Positions 34,601 to 45,900 of a stretch of 64,000 nucleotides of DNA are shown here, piece by piece (the first letter of the stretch is position 1; the number at the start of each line of letters is the position of its first letter). The translations under genes were made by a program, and so were the position numbers. The notes under the pieces were generated by a model that searched no databases, was not told the origin of the DNA, and saw only the letters and a program-made list of their open reading frames with translations. The stretch is taken from the NCBI GenBank assembly GCA_035048485.1, contig CM068587.1:25025034-25089033 (forward strand), in the 5' to 3' direction. The DNA is from Pteria penguin. Lineage: Eukaryota > Mollusca > Bivalvia > Pterioida > Pteriidae.

Positions 34601-37600
34601 TGCTTACTAACATTATTTTTCTTTTATTTAAAACTTGATATCTTATTTATGGAAATAATATAATTCAAATAAATACAAAAGATTTTATACAACCATAAAA
34701 TACAAGGTAAATGAAACATTTCCTACGGCCAAGATACAAGACATACCTTTGAAGTGAGAAATTCTTGACATATTTGAGCATCCTCCAGGCCACAGTTTGG
34801 AGTAAAGTAGGTTGTCGTTCCCTTTGCAATAATAAAAATTGATATCAATATAAAGGCTTACAATTCTGAAATAGGGAATGTTGCAGAACTTTTTCTTTCA
34901 ATTGACAACACTTATTTTTGTGAAGAATGAGTCCTGAAGATCCTGATTTCATATGTCCTGGATTGCAAATCTCATTTTGCTGGATTACCAACTTTTCTGT
35001 TGACAAATTCCAACAAGCTAAGCTAAGATTCATGGAGTCATCTAAGTTTTACAGCCATTGATTAAAGAAACAGAGAGAAAACATATTTATATAAATGATT
35101 ATTTTGAGACAGATGTAAACTCTTACTTCATACATAAATTATCAGTTGCATTTATCAAAGTAAGTGATTTTTCAAAGTAATTTTTTCATATGTTTTTAAA
35201 AAAATGTCAGTTTTTATTTCAAACTGCATGGTACTTTAATTTTGGTCTCAGAGTTCAATGACCATAATGGCCATTCATGACACCAACTATGGTTATCACA
35301 AGTACACAATGCTGAAAATCACTTGTATTGCTAATAGTAGAAGAGAAGATTCATGGATATATTCTTTAGTTCTATCTTTCTTCTCTCTCCCAAAGGATAA
35401 AACTACTTACTAAGAGCAGTAATTCTAATGAAACAGACTGACAGATAGCAAAACTGACATATAATAAATGATAGGCATTTTCTCTATCCCTAAGGGTAAA
35501 ATTCCTTACTAAGAGCAATAATTCTATTGAAACACACTGACTGATAGCGAAACTGACAAATAATGAATTATAGGCATTTAATAAATCATGTATTTCAAGT
35601 AGGTATTAAAAGAGAGAAGTTGAAGATACCTTCTCTCCTAGCCCAAGTTCCCTCTGTCTACTTTCCAGGGAGTACATTCTGTCAGATACACTTTCCCACA
35701 GACATTTCATACCATTAACATCATCTGCTGATGCTTTACTGCTCATAACCACAGTCTCAAACTTCTCCTGTAACCATGGAAACACATTTAATGCAAAAAT
35801 GAAGTTTTGATTTGAATCAGAACATTTTGAAGCTCAGTCAGTCAGTTAACTATATTTTCTACAAGGTTTTAACATGTTTAAAATGTGAACATTTATAAAT
35901 CAAACTATACTTCTATGTATTGAAATTAATAAAAACTGACTTAAGAGCCCCTACTGAAGTGACAATCTTTACAGGTCAATATATACATACACACACTGCA
36001 TATAAAGATATATTTTTCACTGGAACCAATCAATGTTTATTATTTAAATCAAACCTTCGGCAGATTTGGGATGAATTTGCTGTCTCCAAATGATTTATAG
36101 TTTCCCATGTTGGAATAGAAACCTGCAGCATAGATTAACAATGCCTGCAAATATACCAGTAATACATCAGTAAATTTTCATGTTTACATCCATAATGTTT
36201 ACAAATAACTAGCAGTACAGTGATTCTGCTATGACATAACACTTGATTTAAACTATGTGTACGTTTAAAATTTATGGAAACCAAACTCATATCATAGTTC
36301 ATTAAGCACAATGATCTTGTTACATGGCCATGACACTAGATATTGAGTGTTTTAAAACATAGCCTTATATACCAAATTTTAATCATGTAACATGCTTGAG
36401 GCTATGAATGGCTTTAAATGGTTGATTGATCGATTGATTGATTATTGTTTTAAGTCACTCCTTGATTATTTCAGGTATATGGTGACGGCATCTGCCTGAT
36501 GCATTGCATACAAATTTACACCTTTGCAATGGACCCACACGAAGCAGTGAGGGATCTTTTATGTGCCATGCCTACCTCGACACGGGACCTTGGTTTTTAC
36601 TGTCTCATCCGAAAGACAGAACACTGGTGGGCTTTAAATGGATTAATATTCAGTTATTGTATGTTTTGTATACATAATAGTGCACCAACTTCATACATGT
36701 ATACATGCTCTGATATACATATATATATATATATATTCTCTGATATACACATGTATTACCACTGGTTTGATACTGCTGCTGCTGGACTAGTAATCCCCAA
36801 GGATGTTCTAAGCCCAGTTTTCAGTACTTCTGTACAGACCCCAAATGTATACTTCACATTCACTATAAAAACGGTTTGTAAATGGGTTCTTTGTCTCTTA
36901 CTTTCAGCTTAATTCAGTAATGAGTTTGATCCTCAGTTATTTGTCCTATTGATCTTAGGCCCCGAGCATCACTCAAATTACACATATGGTGCACTAAATT
37001 ACTACATGTAGAAGTGTTCTAATATTTATATATATTACTCAGGTTAATTGTGTAGGTGAAATTTTAATGAAATAGCATAATAAAACAAAATGACAATAAG
37101 TAACTACTAAGTAACATATTGTGTTCCTGTCACACTAATAGAATATTATTAAACAAGATCACTGCAAAGTGGAGCATCTTATTCTTGATCCTGACCTCTA
37201 AAATGTAGAGGAAGAAAATAGTTTTCACTATTATTTCTTTCATATACACTGTTTCATACTTTGAGACTTAAACAATGATGGGGAAAGTTGTTGAAGAAAT
37301 TATATTTTAATACAGTACAACAATGTATTTGAAATTTCACATTTTCAGCATTCAAGCTATACATAGAAAACTTTTTAAATCGAATGGTTTTGACACTGAC
37401 TTTGAATTCCTCTTGTGTAATACCCTTTGTCTCTGCAGTAACCTGTAGTTCTTTTATGGATTGACCTCTAAACATTTTCTGCAGTAGCAGAAATATTCCT
37501 GGAGATTCTGGGGAGGTCTGGAAAAGACAAAGAATTCAGAATTAAACAGTTTCATCTTTTTGGTGGACATTTAGTTTTATTGTAAAATGGACAAGGGTCA

Positions 37601-40430
37601 CTGACCCCCTTTCCTCCTAGTGATTTATACAAAACGAATCTGGCTCAAAGATAAAAATATTAGCATATTTGTCTTTTTGAATCTCTGCCAACTGGTATAG
37701 GGATATATGTATCCTACAATGATATCACCTGACTTTTATGAGATGTAAAAATAAAACATGCCAAGACTGCATAGAGGTACAAAACAACACAACACAAAAT
37801 CTTGAAATTTACTTTTCTTTTACCAATTAAAAACAGAAAAATGCTTACCCAATTTCACTTTTATAGTAGTATTGTTGCCTGTATGGTAGACTCATTATGA
37901 TAAAAATATAATCTTGGGTGTAATACATGCTGTTATCTCCAAATTTCAGAATATTTTACCTAGTTTGTGCAACCTTTGCCAAAGATAATGATTTTCAGAG
38001 GTTTTAGGTAAGTTTTTTTCCTCTTTGGAATACAGTGTGTGTCAAATTTACACTAAATGCGTATTTTGATAGTGTATATAAAAAGCATCATATGTCTAAC
38101 AAACAACTTTCAAATTTCAAATTTAGGCTTTCTTAGAGAGTTAGTAAACCTTGTCTTTTTAAGTCATAAATCTATTTTAATTACAATTTATTTCTACGTA
38201 AAACTATGCTGATTCCATGACATTAGCATTCAAAGTACTAAGGTAGGAAACTTCTGTCATAATCAAAAGTGGTTGAATTACTTATGAAAATAACAACTTG
38301 GAAAGGTACTTCCCAACTACATAATCCCTTCTCAATAATACATAGGCTTGCAAACCTGGCCTAAACATCTGCCATATGTAATACATAGACACTTTAACCT
38401 GGCCTAGAGATCTGCTATACTTAATACATAGGCATGTAAACCTGACCTAGAGATCTGCTATATTTGATACATAGGCATGTAAACCTAGCCTACAGATCTG
38501 CTATACTTGATACATAGGCATGTAAACCTGGCCTAGAGATCTGCTATACTTAATACATAGGCATGTAAACCTGGCCTAGAGATCTGCGATAATTAATACA
38601 TAGGCATGTAAACCTGGCCTAGAGATCTGCTATACTTAATACATAGGCATGTTAATCTGGCGTAGAGATCTGCTATACTTAATACATAGGCATGTAAACC
38701 TGGCCTATAGATCTGCTATACTCAATACATAGGCATGTAAACCTGGCCTAGAGATCTGCTATACTTAATACATAGGCATGTAAACCTGGCCTAGAGATCT
38801 GCTATATTTGATACATAGGCATGTAAACCTGGCCTAGAGATCTGCTATACTTAATACATAGGCATGTAAACCTGGCCTAGAGATCTGCTATACTCAATAC
38901 ATAGGCATGTAAACCTGGCCTAGAGATCTGCTATACTCAATACATAGGCATGCAAACCTTGCCTAGAGATCTGCTATACTTAATACATAGGCATGTAAAC
39001 CTGGCCTAGAGATCTGCTATACTTAATACATAGGCATGTAAACCTGACCTAGAGATCTGCTTTACTTAATACATAGGCATGTAAACCTGGCCTAGAGATC
39101 TGCTTTACTTAATACATAGGCATGTAAACCTGACCTAGAGATCTGCTATACTTAATATATAGGCTTGTAAACCTGGCCTACATATCTGTTTTACTTAATA
39201 CATAGGCATGTAAACCTGGCCTAGAGATCTGCTATACTTAATACATAGGCTTGTAACCTGGGTTAGAGATCTGCTTTACTTAATACATAGGCATGTAAAC
39301 CTGGCCTAGAGATCTGTTATACTTAATACATAGGCATGTAAACCTGGCCTAGAGATCTGCTATACTTAATACATAGGCTTGTTAACCTGGCCTAGAGATT
39401 TGCTATACTCAATACATAGGCATGTAAACCTGGCCTAGAGATCTGCTATACTTAATACATAGGCATGTAAACCTGGCCTAGAGATCTGCTATACTTAATA
39501 CATAGGCATGTAAACCTGGCCTAGAGATCTGCTATATTTGATACATAGGCATGTAAACCTGGCCTAGAGATCTGCTATACTTAATACACAGGCATGCAAA
39601 CCTGGCCTAGATATTTGCTATACTTAATACACAGGCATGCAAACCTGGCCTAGATATTTGCTATACTTAATACATAGGCATGTAAACCTGGCCTAGAGAT
39701 CTGCTATACTTAATACATAGGCTTGTTAACCTGGCCGAGAGATCTGCTATATTTGATACATAGGCATGTAAACCTGGACTAGAGATCTGCTATACTTGAT
39801 ACATGGGCATGTAAACATGGCCTTCAGATCTGCTATACTTGATACATAGGCATGTAAACCTGGCCTAGAGATCTGTTATACTTAATACATAGGCATGTAA
39901 ACCTGGCCTAGAGATCTGCTATACTCAATACATAGGCATGTAAACCTGGCCTAGAGATCTGCTATACTCAATACATAGGCATGTAAACCTAGCCTACAGA
40001 TCTGCTATACTTAATACATAGGCTTGTAAACCTGGCCTAGAGATCTGCTATATTTAATACATAGGCATGTAAACCTGGCCTAGAGATATGCTATACTTAG
40101 GTCTAAACAAATCACAGTCATAATGACGATTTGGTGGATCAGACTACATAAATCAAGCTAAAGATGACAAGAAAAAATGACAAAGGTGTTTTTAAATCTT
40201 GAAATAAACATATTAATTACAAATTTTCATGCACAATGTGCTGATGTCAATAAATAAATATATTTAATACAGACCTGAAACAGACATATCAGTCCTCCAT
40301 AGAACGAGGCTTGGGAGATATAGTGAGAATACTTCTTCTCCTGCTCTGTCAGACCATTGAATGCTACCTCACAATCCAATAACACAACCTCTGTCTCCGA
40401 AGGCAAAATATATTGCAAAATATCCGCCAT
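19624..40430 (-). CDS. DPP3: Dipeptidyl peptidase III (M49 zinc peptidase), complete, 730 aa
   Basis: Cytosolic zinc exopeptidase removing dipeptides from short peptide N-termini. Eighteen coding exons, minus strand: 40275-40430, 37401-37517, 36055-36144, 35630-35767, 34747-34821, 34313-34403, 34060-34208, 32603-32733, 27989-28047, 27361-27555, 26976-27082, 26659-26751, 26437-26499, 25950-26074, 25613-25733, 25320-25499, 24010-24172, 19624-19763. They sum to 2193 nt with all phases consistent; all donors are GT and all acceptors AG. The product runs from [10 protein letters not shown] to NKEKPFFTD, close to the 737 aa of the human enzyme. M49 motif HELLGH at 454-459 (Zn His454 and His459, catalytic Glu455); EECRAE at 511-516 (Zn Glu512); His572 in AHMQARF; ETGE at 484-487. 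No frameshift or missing catalytic residue. Divergent neighbour is WDR12. Donor of exon 3 (GTTTGA) is weak. Confidence 0.97.
20560..22236 (+). mobile_element. Hairpin-terminated repetitive element, copy 1 (DPP3 intron 17)
   Basis: Starts with GAGGCCCAAGTGGGCCTATA (palindromic GGCCCAAGTGGGCC). Ends with a strong hairpin, AGCTCACTTGAGCC-TTTA-ACTCAGGTGAGCT, then a short A run. The internal structure is a series of about 500-bp related modules containing AAAATTCATAAAAAATCC and CGAAAATGTGAAAA. No coding capacity. Two other copies are in the window. Superfamily not assigned. Confidence 0.85.
22660..23140. repeat. G/C-rich dispersed repeat in DPP3 intron 17
   Basis: GGGGTGGATCCACAACTTGC, GAGGGGGTGAGTGGGG and GGGGGGTTCGAGGGCCTTCC segments, two related modules. 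Resembles a widespread non-coding invertebrate repeat; no further classification. Confidence 0.4.
24577..25319. repeat. DPP3: 31-bp minisatellite, about 24 copies, abutting DPP3 exon 16 donor
   Basis: Units TACAATATTCTGAGGAAGTG plus GATGACTTGCC. The last unit reads GAGGAAATGGATGACTCAC, so the array runs into the exon 16 donor GTGAGT (complement of 25314-25319). Confidence 0.95.
25950..26751 (-). other. DPP3: DPP3 exons 12-14: HELLGH, ETGE and EECRAE
   Basis: Exon 12 (26659-26751, 31 codons) holds the zinc motif HELLGH. Exon 13 (26437-26499, 21 codons) ends with ETGEK. Exon 14 (25950-26074) holds EECRAE. Intron 12 (26500-26658, 159 nt, 53 codons) has no in-frame stop, so its retention would insert 53 residues just after the zinc helix. 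The donor GTCAGT and TACTTCCAG acceptor are good, and family alignment requires its removal. Confidence 0.93.
28038..29042. repeat. DPP3: 46-bp minisatellite, 22 copies, spanning the DPP3 exon 9 acceptor
   Basis: TCCTATATATCTACAAAGAC starts at 28038 and recurs every 46 bp up to 29004, with almost no substitutions (GGCATTG variants near 28523 and 28615). The first unit overlaps the first 10 nt of exon 9 (28038-28047) and its acceptor, so each unit carries TTTGTCTTTGTAG|A on the minus strand. Confidence 0.97.
29171..31740 (+). mobile_element. Hairpin-terminated repetitive element, copy 2 (DPP3 intron 8)
   Basis: Same ends as copy 1 (GAGGCCCAAGTGGGCCTATA; terminal hairpin CACTTGAGCC-TTT-GGCTCAGGTG then AGCTAAAA). 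Longer, with additional internal modules and three poly-C tracts (about 30306, 30661 and 31165). Inserted about 130 bp beyond the 46-bp array. Confidence 0.88.
31845..32545. repeat. About 130-bp tandem modules in DPP3 intron 8
   Basis: Five related modules containing AAAACTCGATCTGTAGATCA, CAATATGTCAGAGCAAGTGAG and GGGCAATAACTCTTGGAAAA, ending CCCCCCCCTAACTTCATAGC then GGAGGGTATAAT. Probably part of a dispersed element; no coding frame. Confidence 0.75.
32908..32963. repeat. (GATAA)n pentanucleotide microsatellite
   Basis: About ten perfect GATAA units in DPP3 intron 7. Confidence 0.95.
35395..35580. repeat. Direct duplication in DPP3 intron 4
   Basis: Two copies of a roughly 110-bp segment containing CTTACTAAGAGCA.TAATTCTA and GATAGC.AAACTGACA, moderately diverged. 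Confidence 0.75.
36422..36629 (-). mobile_element. 5'-truncated SINE, same family as 18463-18738
   Basis: Same body (GACGGCATCTGCCTGATGCA; TCTCATCCGAAAGACAGAAC) and (AATC)n tail but without the tRNA-like head. Flanked by a 12-bp perfect target-site duplication GGCTTTAAATGG (36410-36421 and 36630-36641). Located in DPP3 intron 2. Confidence 0.93.
38336..40100. repeat. DPP3: 45-bp minisatellite, about 39 copies, in DPP3 intron 1
   Basis: Units ATACATAGGCATGTAAACCT plus GGCCTAGAGATCTGCTATAC plus TTAAT. It ends about 175 bp from the exon 1 donor, so it is not junction-anchored. Confidence 0.96.
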
Positions 40431-40444
40431 GCTTGACTATGATC
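40431..40444 (-). promoter_or_regulatory. DPP3: 3' splice site of a DPP3 5'-UTR intron
   Basis: A CTGTTTACAG acceptor lies 13 nt upstream of the DPP3 start codon. This suggests that the first coding exon is preceded by a non-coding exon and that the promoter is further upstream (towards 42 kb). The upstream donor was not located. Confidence 0.5.
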
Positions 40445-42906
40445 TGTAAACAGTTATGTCTGATCATTATACACTGGATAATGATGAGTGGAAAAGTAAT
40501 TATCTGAGATTATTTTGTGGTGATGATGTCTTAGGTCTACACTGCTGTGTTAGTTCCATCTTAATGTCTATGATTATATTGTAATTGTTTTGGTGTCTTT
40601 TTCTAGCTGACTGTTTAAGGTTACACTGTAATGATATTTCGCTGAATGTCAAGTTGTTGAGATGCTGTCTCACTAACTGTCTGTAGTCATGTTGAGGAGA
40701 GAATGTCTATATAAATCTCTAAATTCATACAATGTATTGTTAAGGTGGTACTTCACTATATCAAATATTGTAAATCACACTAAGGAGATGATGTCTCATT
40801 AATTGTATTTGGTCATGTTTCCGAGATGCTGTCTCACTAAATGTCTGAGTTCATATCACAGAGATGGTGTCTCATTAAATGTCTGAGTTCATATCACGGA
40901 GATGGCGTCTCATTAAATGCCTTATGTCATACTAAGGAGATGATGTTTCATTCAATGTTTCAGATCGTGTTGTGAAGACAGTGTCTCACTAGAGATCTGA
41001 GGTCATGCTAAGGAGATAGTATTTCATATTATATCTCAAGTCATATTGTGGAGATAGTGTCTCAATAGGTATCTGAAGCCATGCTAAGGGGATAGTATTT
41101 CACTTTATATCTAAGGTCATATTGTGGAGATAGTGTCTCAATAGATATCTGAGGCCATGCTAAGAAGATACTATTTCACTTTATATCTCAGGTCATATCG
41201 TGGATTTAGTGTCTCACTAGATATCTAAGGCCATGTTATGGAGATACTATTTCATTTCATTTCATTACTGATATGTTGAATTCTCAAAACAAAAGCAGTA
41301 CCAATTCATCTAGGGAAATTACATGCAAAATATGTGATTAATAAGATTCGAATGAGTTCTGATGAAGTAAGTCTCCCTTGGTTACTTGAGACTTAATTTG
41401 AATCTACTCATAAAACATCTGTTCACCCCCACAATAAGTCTGTAGTGACCATTATTATGGCATTTCCCTTCAAGATGCTAAGAAAGTAAACTTTGAAGCG
41501 ATGGATCATGATGTATTCAGAATGGAGCAACTCTCCTTCAAATCTATCCTCAAGATAAATTGATAATATGGCCGTACCATGAGTAGAAGTAAGTAAGGAA
41601 GACTACTACTAGTCTAAATTATTGGACACACATTTTGCAGGTTATCTCCTTTATGAAGCAGTACCTGTTCCAGTCTCTGGTATGTGACATAACGGGAATG
41701 GAAGCAACCAAAGTCTGTATATTTAGCCAAATTGTGAAGTATTATGTAATATCCTGTTATTTTTCCCTCAGTCTCTAAATATGTTATACAATATCCTGTT
41801 ATATTCTGTAATTCACGGAACAATTAAAGTATATACAAAAATTATTAACAATAAAATGTAAATCTACCGTGAATCAAACATTATGATATACTAACAAAGT
41901 TCACTTCTGATTAATACAAATATACATATAATTTTCCAATGACTGTTTATCAAAAATGATTAGGATAATATACAAAAGTATACATACAATGATTGGTATT
42001 AATATTAAAACTTGACCTAATATGTCTTACTATCAATGTCCAGTCATCTATATGACGTACCCATATCGATGGTATGACCTTCTCATAATGACTGCTGCCT
42101 AACAATGTTATGGAGCTCTGACGTGCCTGCATGTATGCTTAGTCAAGCATTAGGCTTTGTAAGTCTACTTAGCCAGTCACTTAAATACGGTAAATACAGC
42201 TCTATTGGGGCCTTTATCATATTAAATAATAAGAATTTATAATACCTTAATTAAATCTTAGATAACAGCTTCTGTCGATGTTGCCCAGCAAAGTCACTAT
42301 GAATATGCATGGAGAGAGGGCCAGGGGTTCATACAGCAAGGAATGTTCTAAATGGAATAGGGGACACAGGTATCTGGACAATTCCATTAATCAGGAATCA
42401 CATAAATGTTTGCAATGATTACCAATTTATCATATGATATAGATTTACAAGCATATGTTTGGGTCAAACCTATTTATTAAACAAATATGCAATTTTTTTT
42501 TATATAAAAAGACATCAATTATTACATACATCTTACATTTTTATACCCTACAATTGTATATACAACATATGAATGCTGCAGGGTAAATAAGAGGATACTG
42601 CCCAGATTCATACCAGTTCAGTTTGACAGTAAATAGAAAATTAGAATATTATCATCATCATCGCGACATGAATCATGATTCATGTACATTATTTATGTAC
42701 AGTATTTACCTCTTTCCTAGTTATATTACAACTGCTATATAATTATTGTAATGTTCTCTTTACAGCTCAGTACTCTATTTTACATCCTGTTCAAAGCAAA
42801 AGTACACATAAGAAACGCTACAAGTACTTACCTGTTATGTATACACGTATATATTTATGTACCCGGCGCTACTTTCACTTTCAATTTCACATTACAAAAC
42901 AAAATC
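40445..42906. other. Divergent intergenic region between DPP3 and WDR12
   Basis: About 2.5 kb between the two start codons. It contains a degenerate minisatellite (separate entry) and otherwise AT-rich unique-looking sequence. Both promoters must lie here if the gene models are right; no clear TATA box or CpG island was seen by eye. Confidence 0.6.
40655..41265. repeat. DPP3: Degenerate 43-bp minisatellite with 86-bp dimer order
   Basis: Alternating units of the type GGAGATAGTGTCTCA and GGAGATAGTATTTCA, about 14 monomers. Probably within the DPP3 5'-UTR intron. Confidence 0.8.
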
Positions 42907-45900
42907 ATGACGGATATCCCACATGTGCAGGCGAAATTCGTCACAAAACAAGAGAAGTATGCAAATATGTAATATGCTTGTATACCAAAGTAATTGTACA
43001 ATATAATTATAATTTAAATATATTAATATGTAATACATAGATTACTATTAGCCTGCATTTTCTCTGACTATCCGGATTCCTTCACCGCATTTTATACGAA
43101 TTTTCGGACGCTTTTCTTTACGCTCTATGTAGAGTAGTTGCAGACTGCAGAAAGATTTAGAAAATAAAAGAATATTTTCTATATTTTGAGGTTAGAATTG
43201 CCATATTAGAAAAGAGTTTTTGCTTTAGCTGTGGATTTAGAAAATAAAAGAATATTTTCTATATTTTGAGGTTAGAATTGCCATATAAGAAAAAATTTTT
43301 TGCTTTAGCTGTGGATCACTTGACTTTGTCTGCAAGTGTTAGTGTCCATCTCCTAGTTGAAAGATAGTTTCTCAAGTGCATTTTAGGGAATGAAGCTTAA
43401 TGCTCAACTTGTAAGTACATTTCATTACGGAAGAGGAAGGTGCTTTTCAAGTGCTAAAGATTAAAAGGCACATCTTTATCACATGCTGAACAGGGGTTTT
43501 TGTTAGGGTGTCTCAAGACCCAGGGCCGAAGTTCAGCTCCATACCCAACATCAAAATGTGCTGCTTTTCCCCAATTTCAGACCTTAAAAATTCCCATTTG
43601 ATTATTCCCTATATCAGCTCAAAGAATTTACATAAATTATTAATAAAAATTCAATTCATATAGGATATACAAATCGACAATAAGTGTATGTTCATATCTA
43701 AGTACTCAGTCTAAAATTAGATCACAGCTGATTTAATGGTCTATGTCATGTGGACATTTGGTTTCATTCGATCTTCCCTCGAAAGTTGATGAAAGCCAAA
43801 CGTTTGTATGGTAGCAAATACCAATTTAATGATCATTATAGTGGTTTCGTTCCTTCTTTTGAAATGGTAAAATTAACACCAAAGCTCTTTTGTGTGTTTG
43901 AAAATAAAACTTATGAAAATGATATCTCTGTCTCAGTGAACCATCAACTTCGAAATCAGAGGAAATTTGACAACGAAGTCCCCAGCAACTGCCACATGAA
44001 GTATTAATTATGCTCAACATTTGAATACACTTCCTGTTGAAAGAAGAAGAATTACAAAAACAACAATATTGAAACTATATATTATAGCCCAGTTGATCAT
44101 TAAAAAAAGATAACTTGTTACATATAATTATAGAAGATATTAAATTTCTAATAGCAGCTCTCTAAGTATTTTAATGCATATTATTCTTTATTTCACCACT
44201 GTATAAAACTCCTTAACTGTTGATGGAAAATGTCTGCATATAGCCAACCTTGTTCAGTGAACCATAAAGATTTGTCGAGTTTAAGACCAAAATTCCAATT
44301 TTCCTCAAATGAGCTACAAGTCAGTTTTTGTTTTCATTATATTTCAGATACTCTATACCAGATGCTCCATATTCAGTTCCTGCAAATGTTACGATTCAAC
44401 AACTAAGTGCTATCATTAATGGTGTCCTCAAAGGTTAGTCAGAATATATTGACTCAGATCATCATTAAAGTCTGATTTTCTCTCTTATTGAATGATAAAA
44501 ACAAACTCTCATTGACAGTTTTATTTACATTCTACTCTTATTTACATGTACTTTCCTTTTCTCTTCAGGAGATGGTAATGATGAAGTGAAATTTGATTTC
44601 TTAATTGATGGAGAATTCTTGAGGGTGCCACTTGATCAGCATCTAGAAGGGAAAGAGATTTCATCAGTAAGATGTATATTAAATTTCATCTTCCTTTTAG
44701 AATAGTGACATAACTACCCAGACAATGTGTCTGAGCATTATTGTCTTCCTGAGTTTATGGCAGTTAATGAGTTTTATTCCTGTATTCACTGACACTTGAA
44801 ATCTGCAGTTGAAGATCATACTGCAATTACATGTATTTTCATTTTAAGCTGCAATTTATTGTGTCCTTATACCTGTGAGGTAAGATCTACCCCATGGGTT
44901 TCACACAATGGCTGTCATTAGAAATACATTAATCTTATGTTGAATAATTTTCTGGCATATTAAGTTATTCTCATTAATTACTCGATATCATAGTGATTTA
45001 TATATTTCATTGATTTCTCTCAGGAAACTCTAGTTGAAATAGAATATGTTGAACAACAACCAGCCCCAGAACCAGCTGACTCCTTATTACATGATGATTG
45101 GGTTAGCACCGTCCAGGGATGTCAACAGTGGTCAGTTGGTCTTTAGTAATATTTACATACTTAATATATATGTTGCTTAGCTGTTCTTATCCATGTAAAT
45201 GAAATAAAGTTGAGTTGTTCACTGTGAGATTTACAAAACAAAGTATAGCATAGGGTGTTCACTGTGAGATGTACAAAACAAAGTGTAGCATAGGGTGTTC
45301 ACTATGAGATGTACAAAACGAAGTGTAGTATAGGGTGTTTGTCAATAATTTACTGAAGGATGAAAACCAGGTCTTACTTTAAACATTATAACTAACCTTG
45401 TTTGTCTGTGTTTGTCGATTAACATTGGATTGTTATTGAATCACATCCCAAATAGGAGGTGGATTTTGTTCAAGCTTATTTAGAATGATCTTCTGCAGTC
45501 TAGTTAATCTACACCAAATTTAATAAGGGCTGTACTCAAAGGTATCTAGAAGTTTTTGAATAGGTCTTGCGTACAGAGATACGTCAAGGGATCATTGTGT
45601 ACAGGGTGATAAATATCTATTTTATCATCTGCAATGATATGAAGAGAACTTTAATCAAACTTATAAAGTCAGTCTGATTTAAACCAGATTTTTCATTTAC
45701 TAAAGCTAATTTGTACTAATTGTGGAAGGTCTGGAGAATCAGGCTATAGTCCTCTTGCGATTTAGCTGATTCTAACCAAATTTCAAGGAGGTCTGTTCCT
45801 TAAAGTCTTCTTATAGGCCACATTCATAGATGTTATTACATTTTTATGACCCTTGATTGATAGATCAGGGGCATATTGTTTTTGTCCCGTCTGCTTTGTT

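Noticed and set aside
42675..43040. 121-codon plus-strand frame overlapping WDR12 exon 1
   Set aside because: Out of frame with the conserved WDR12 start exon and without similarity to any known family.
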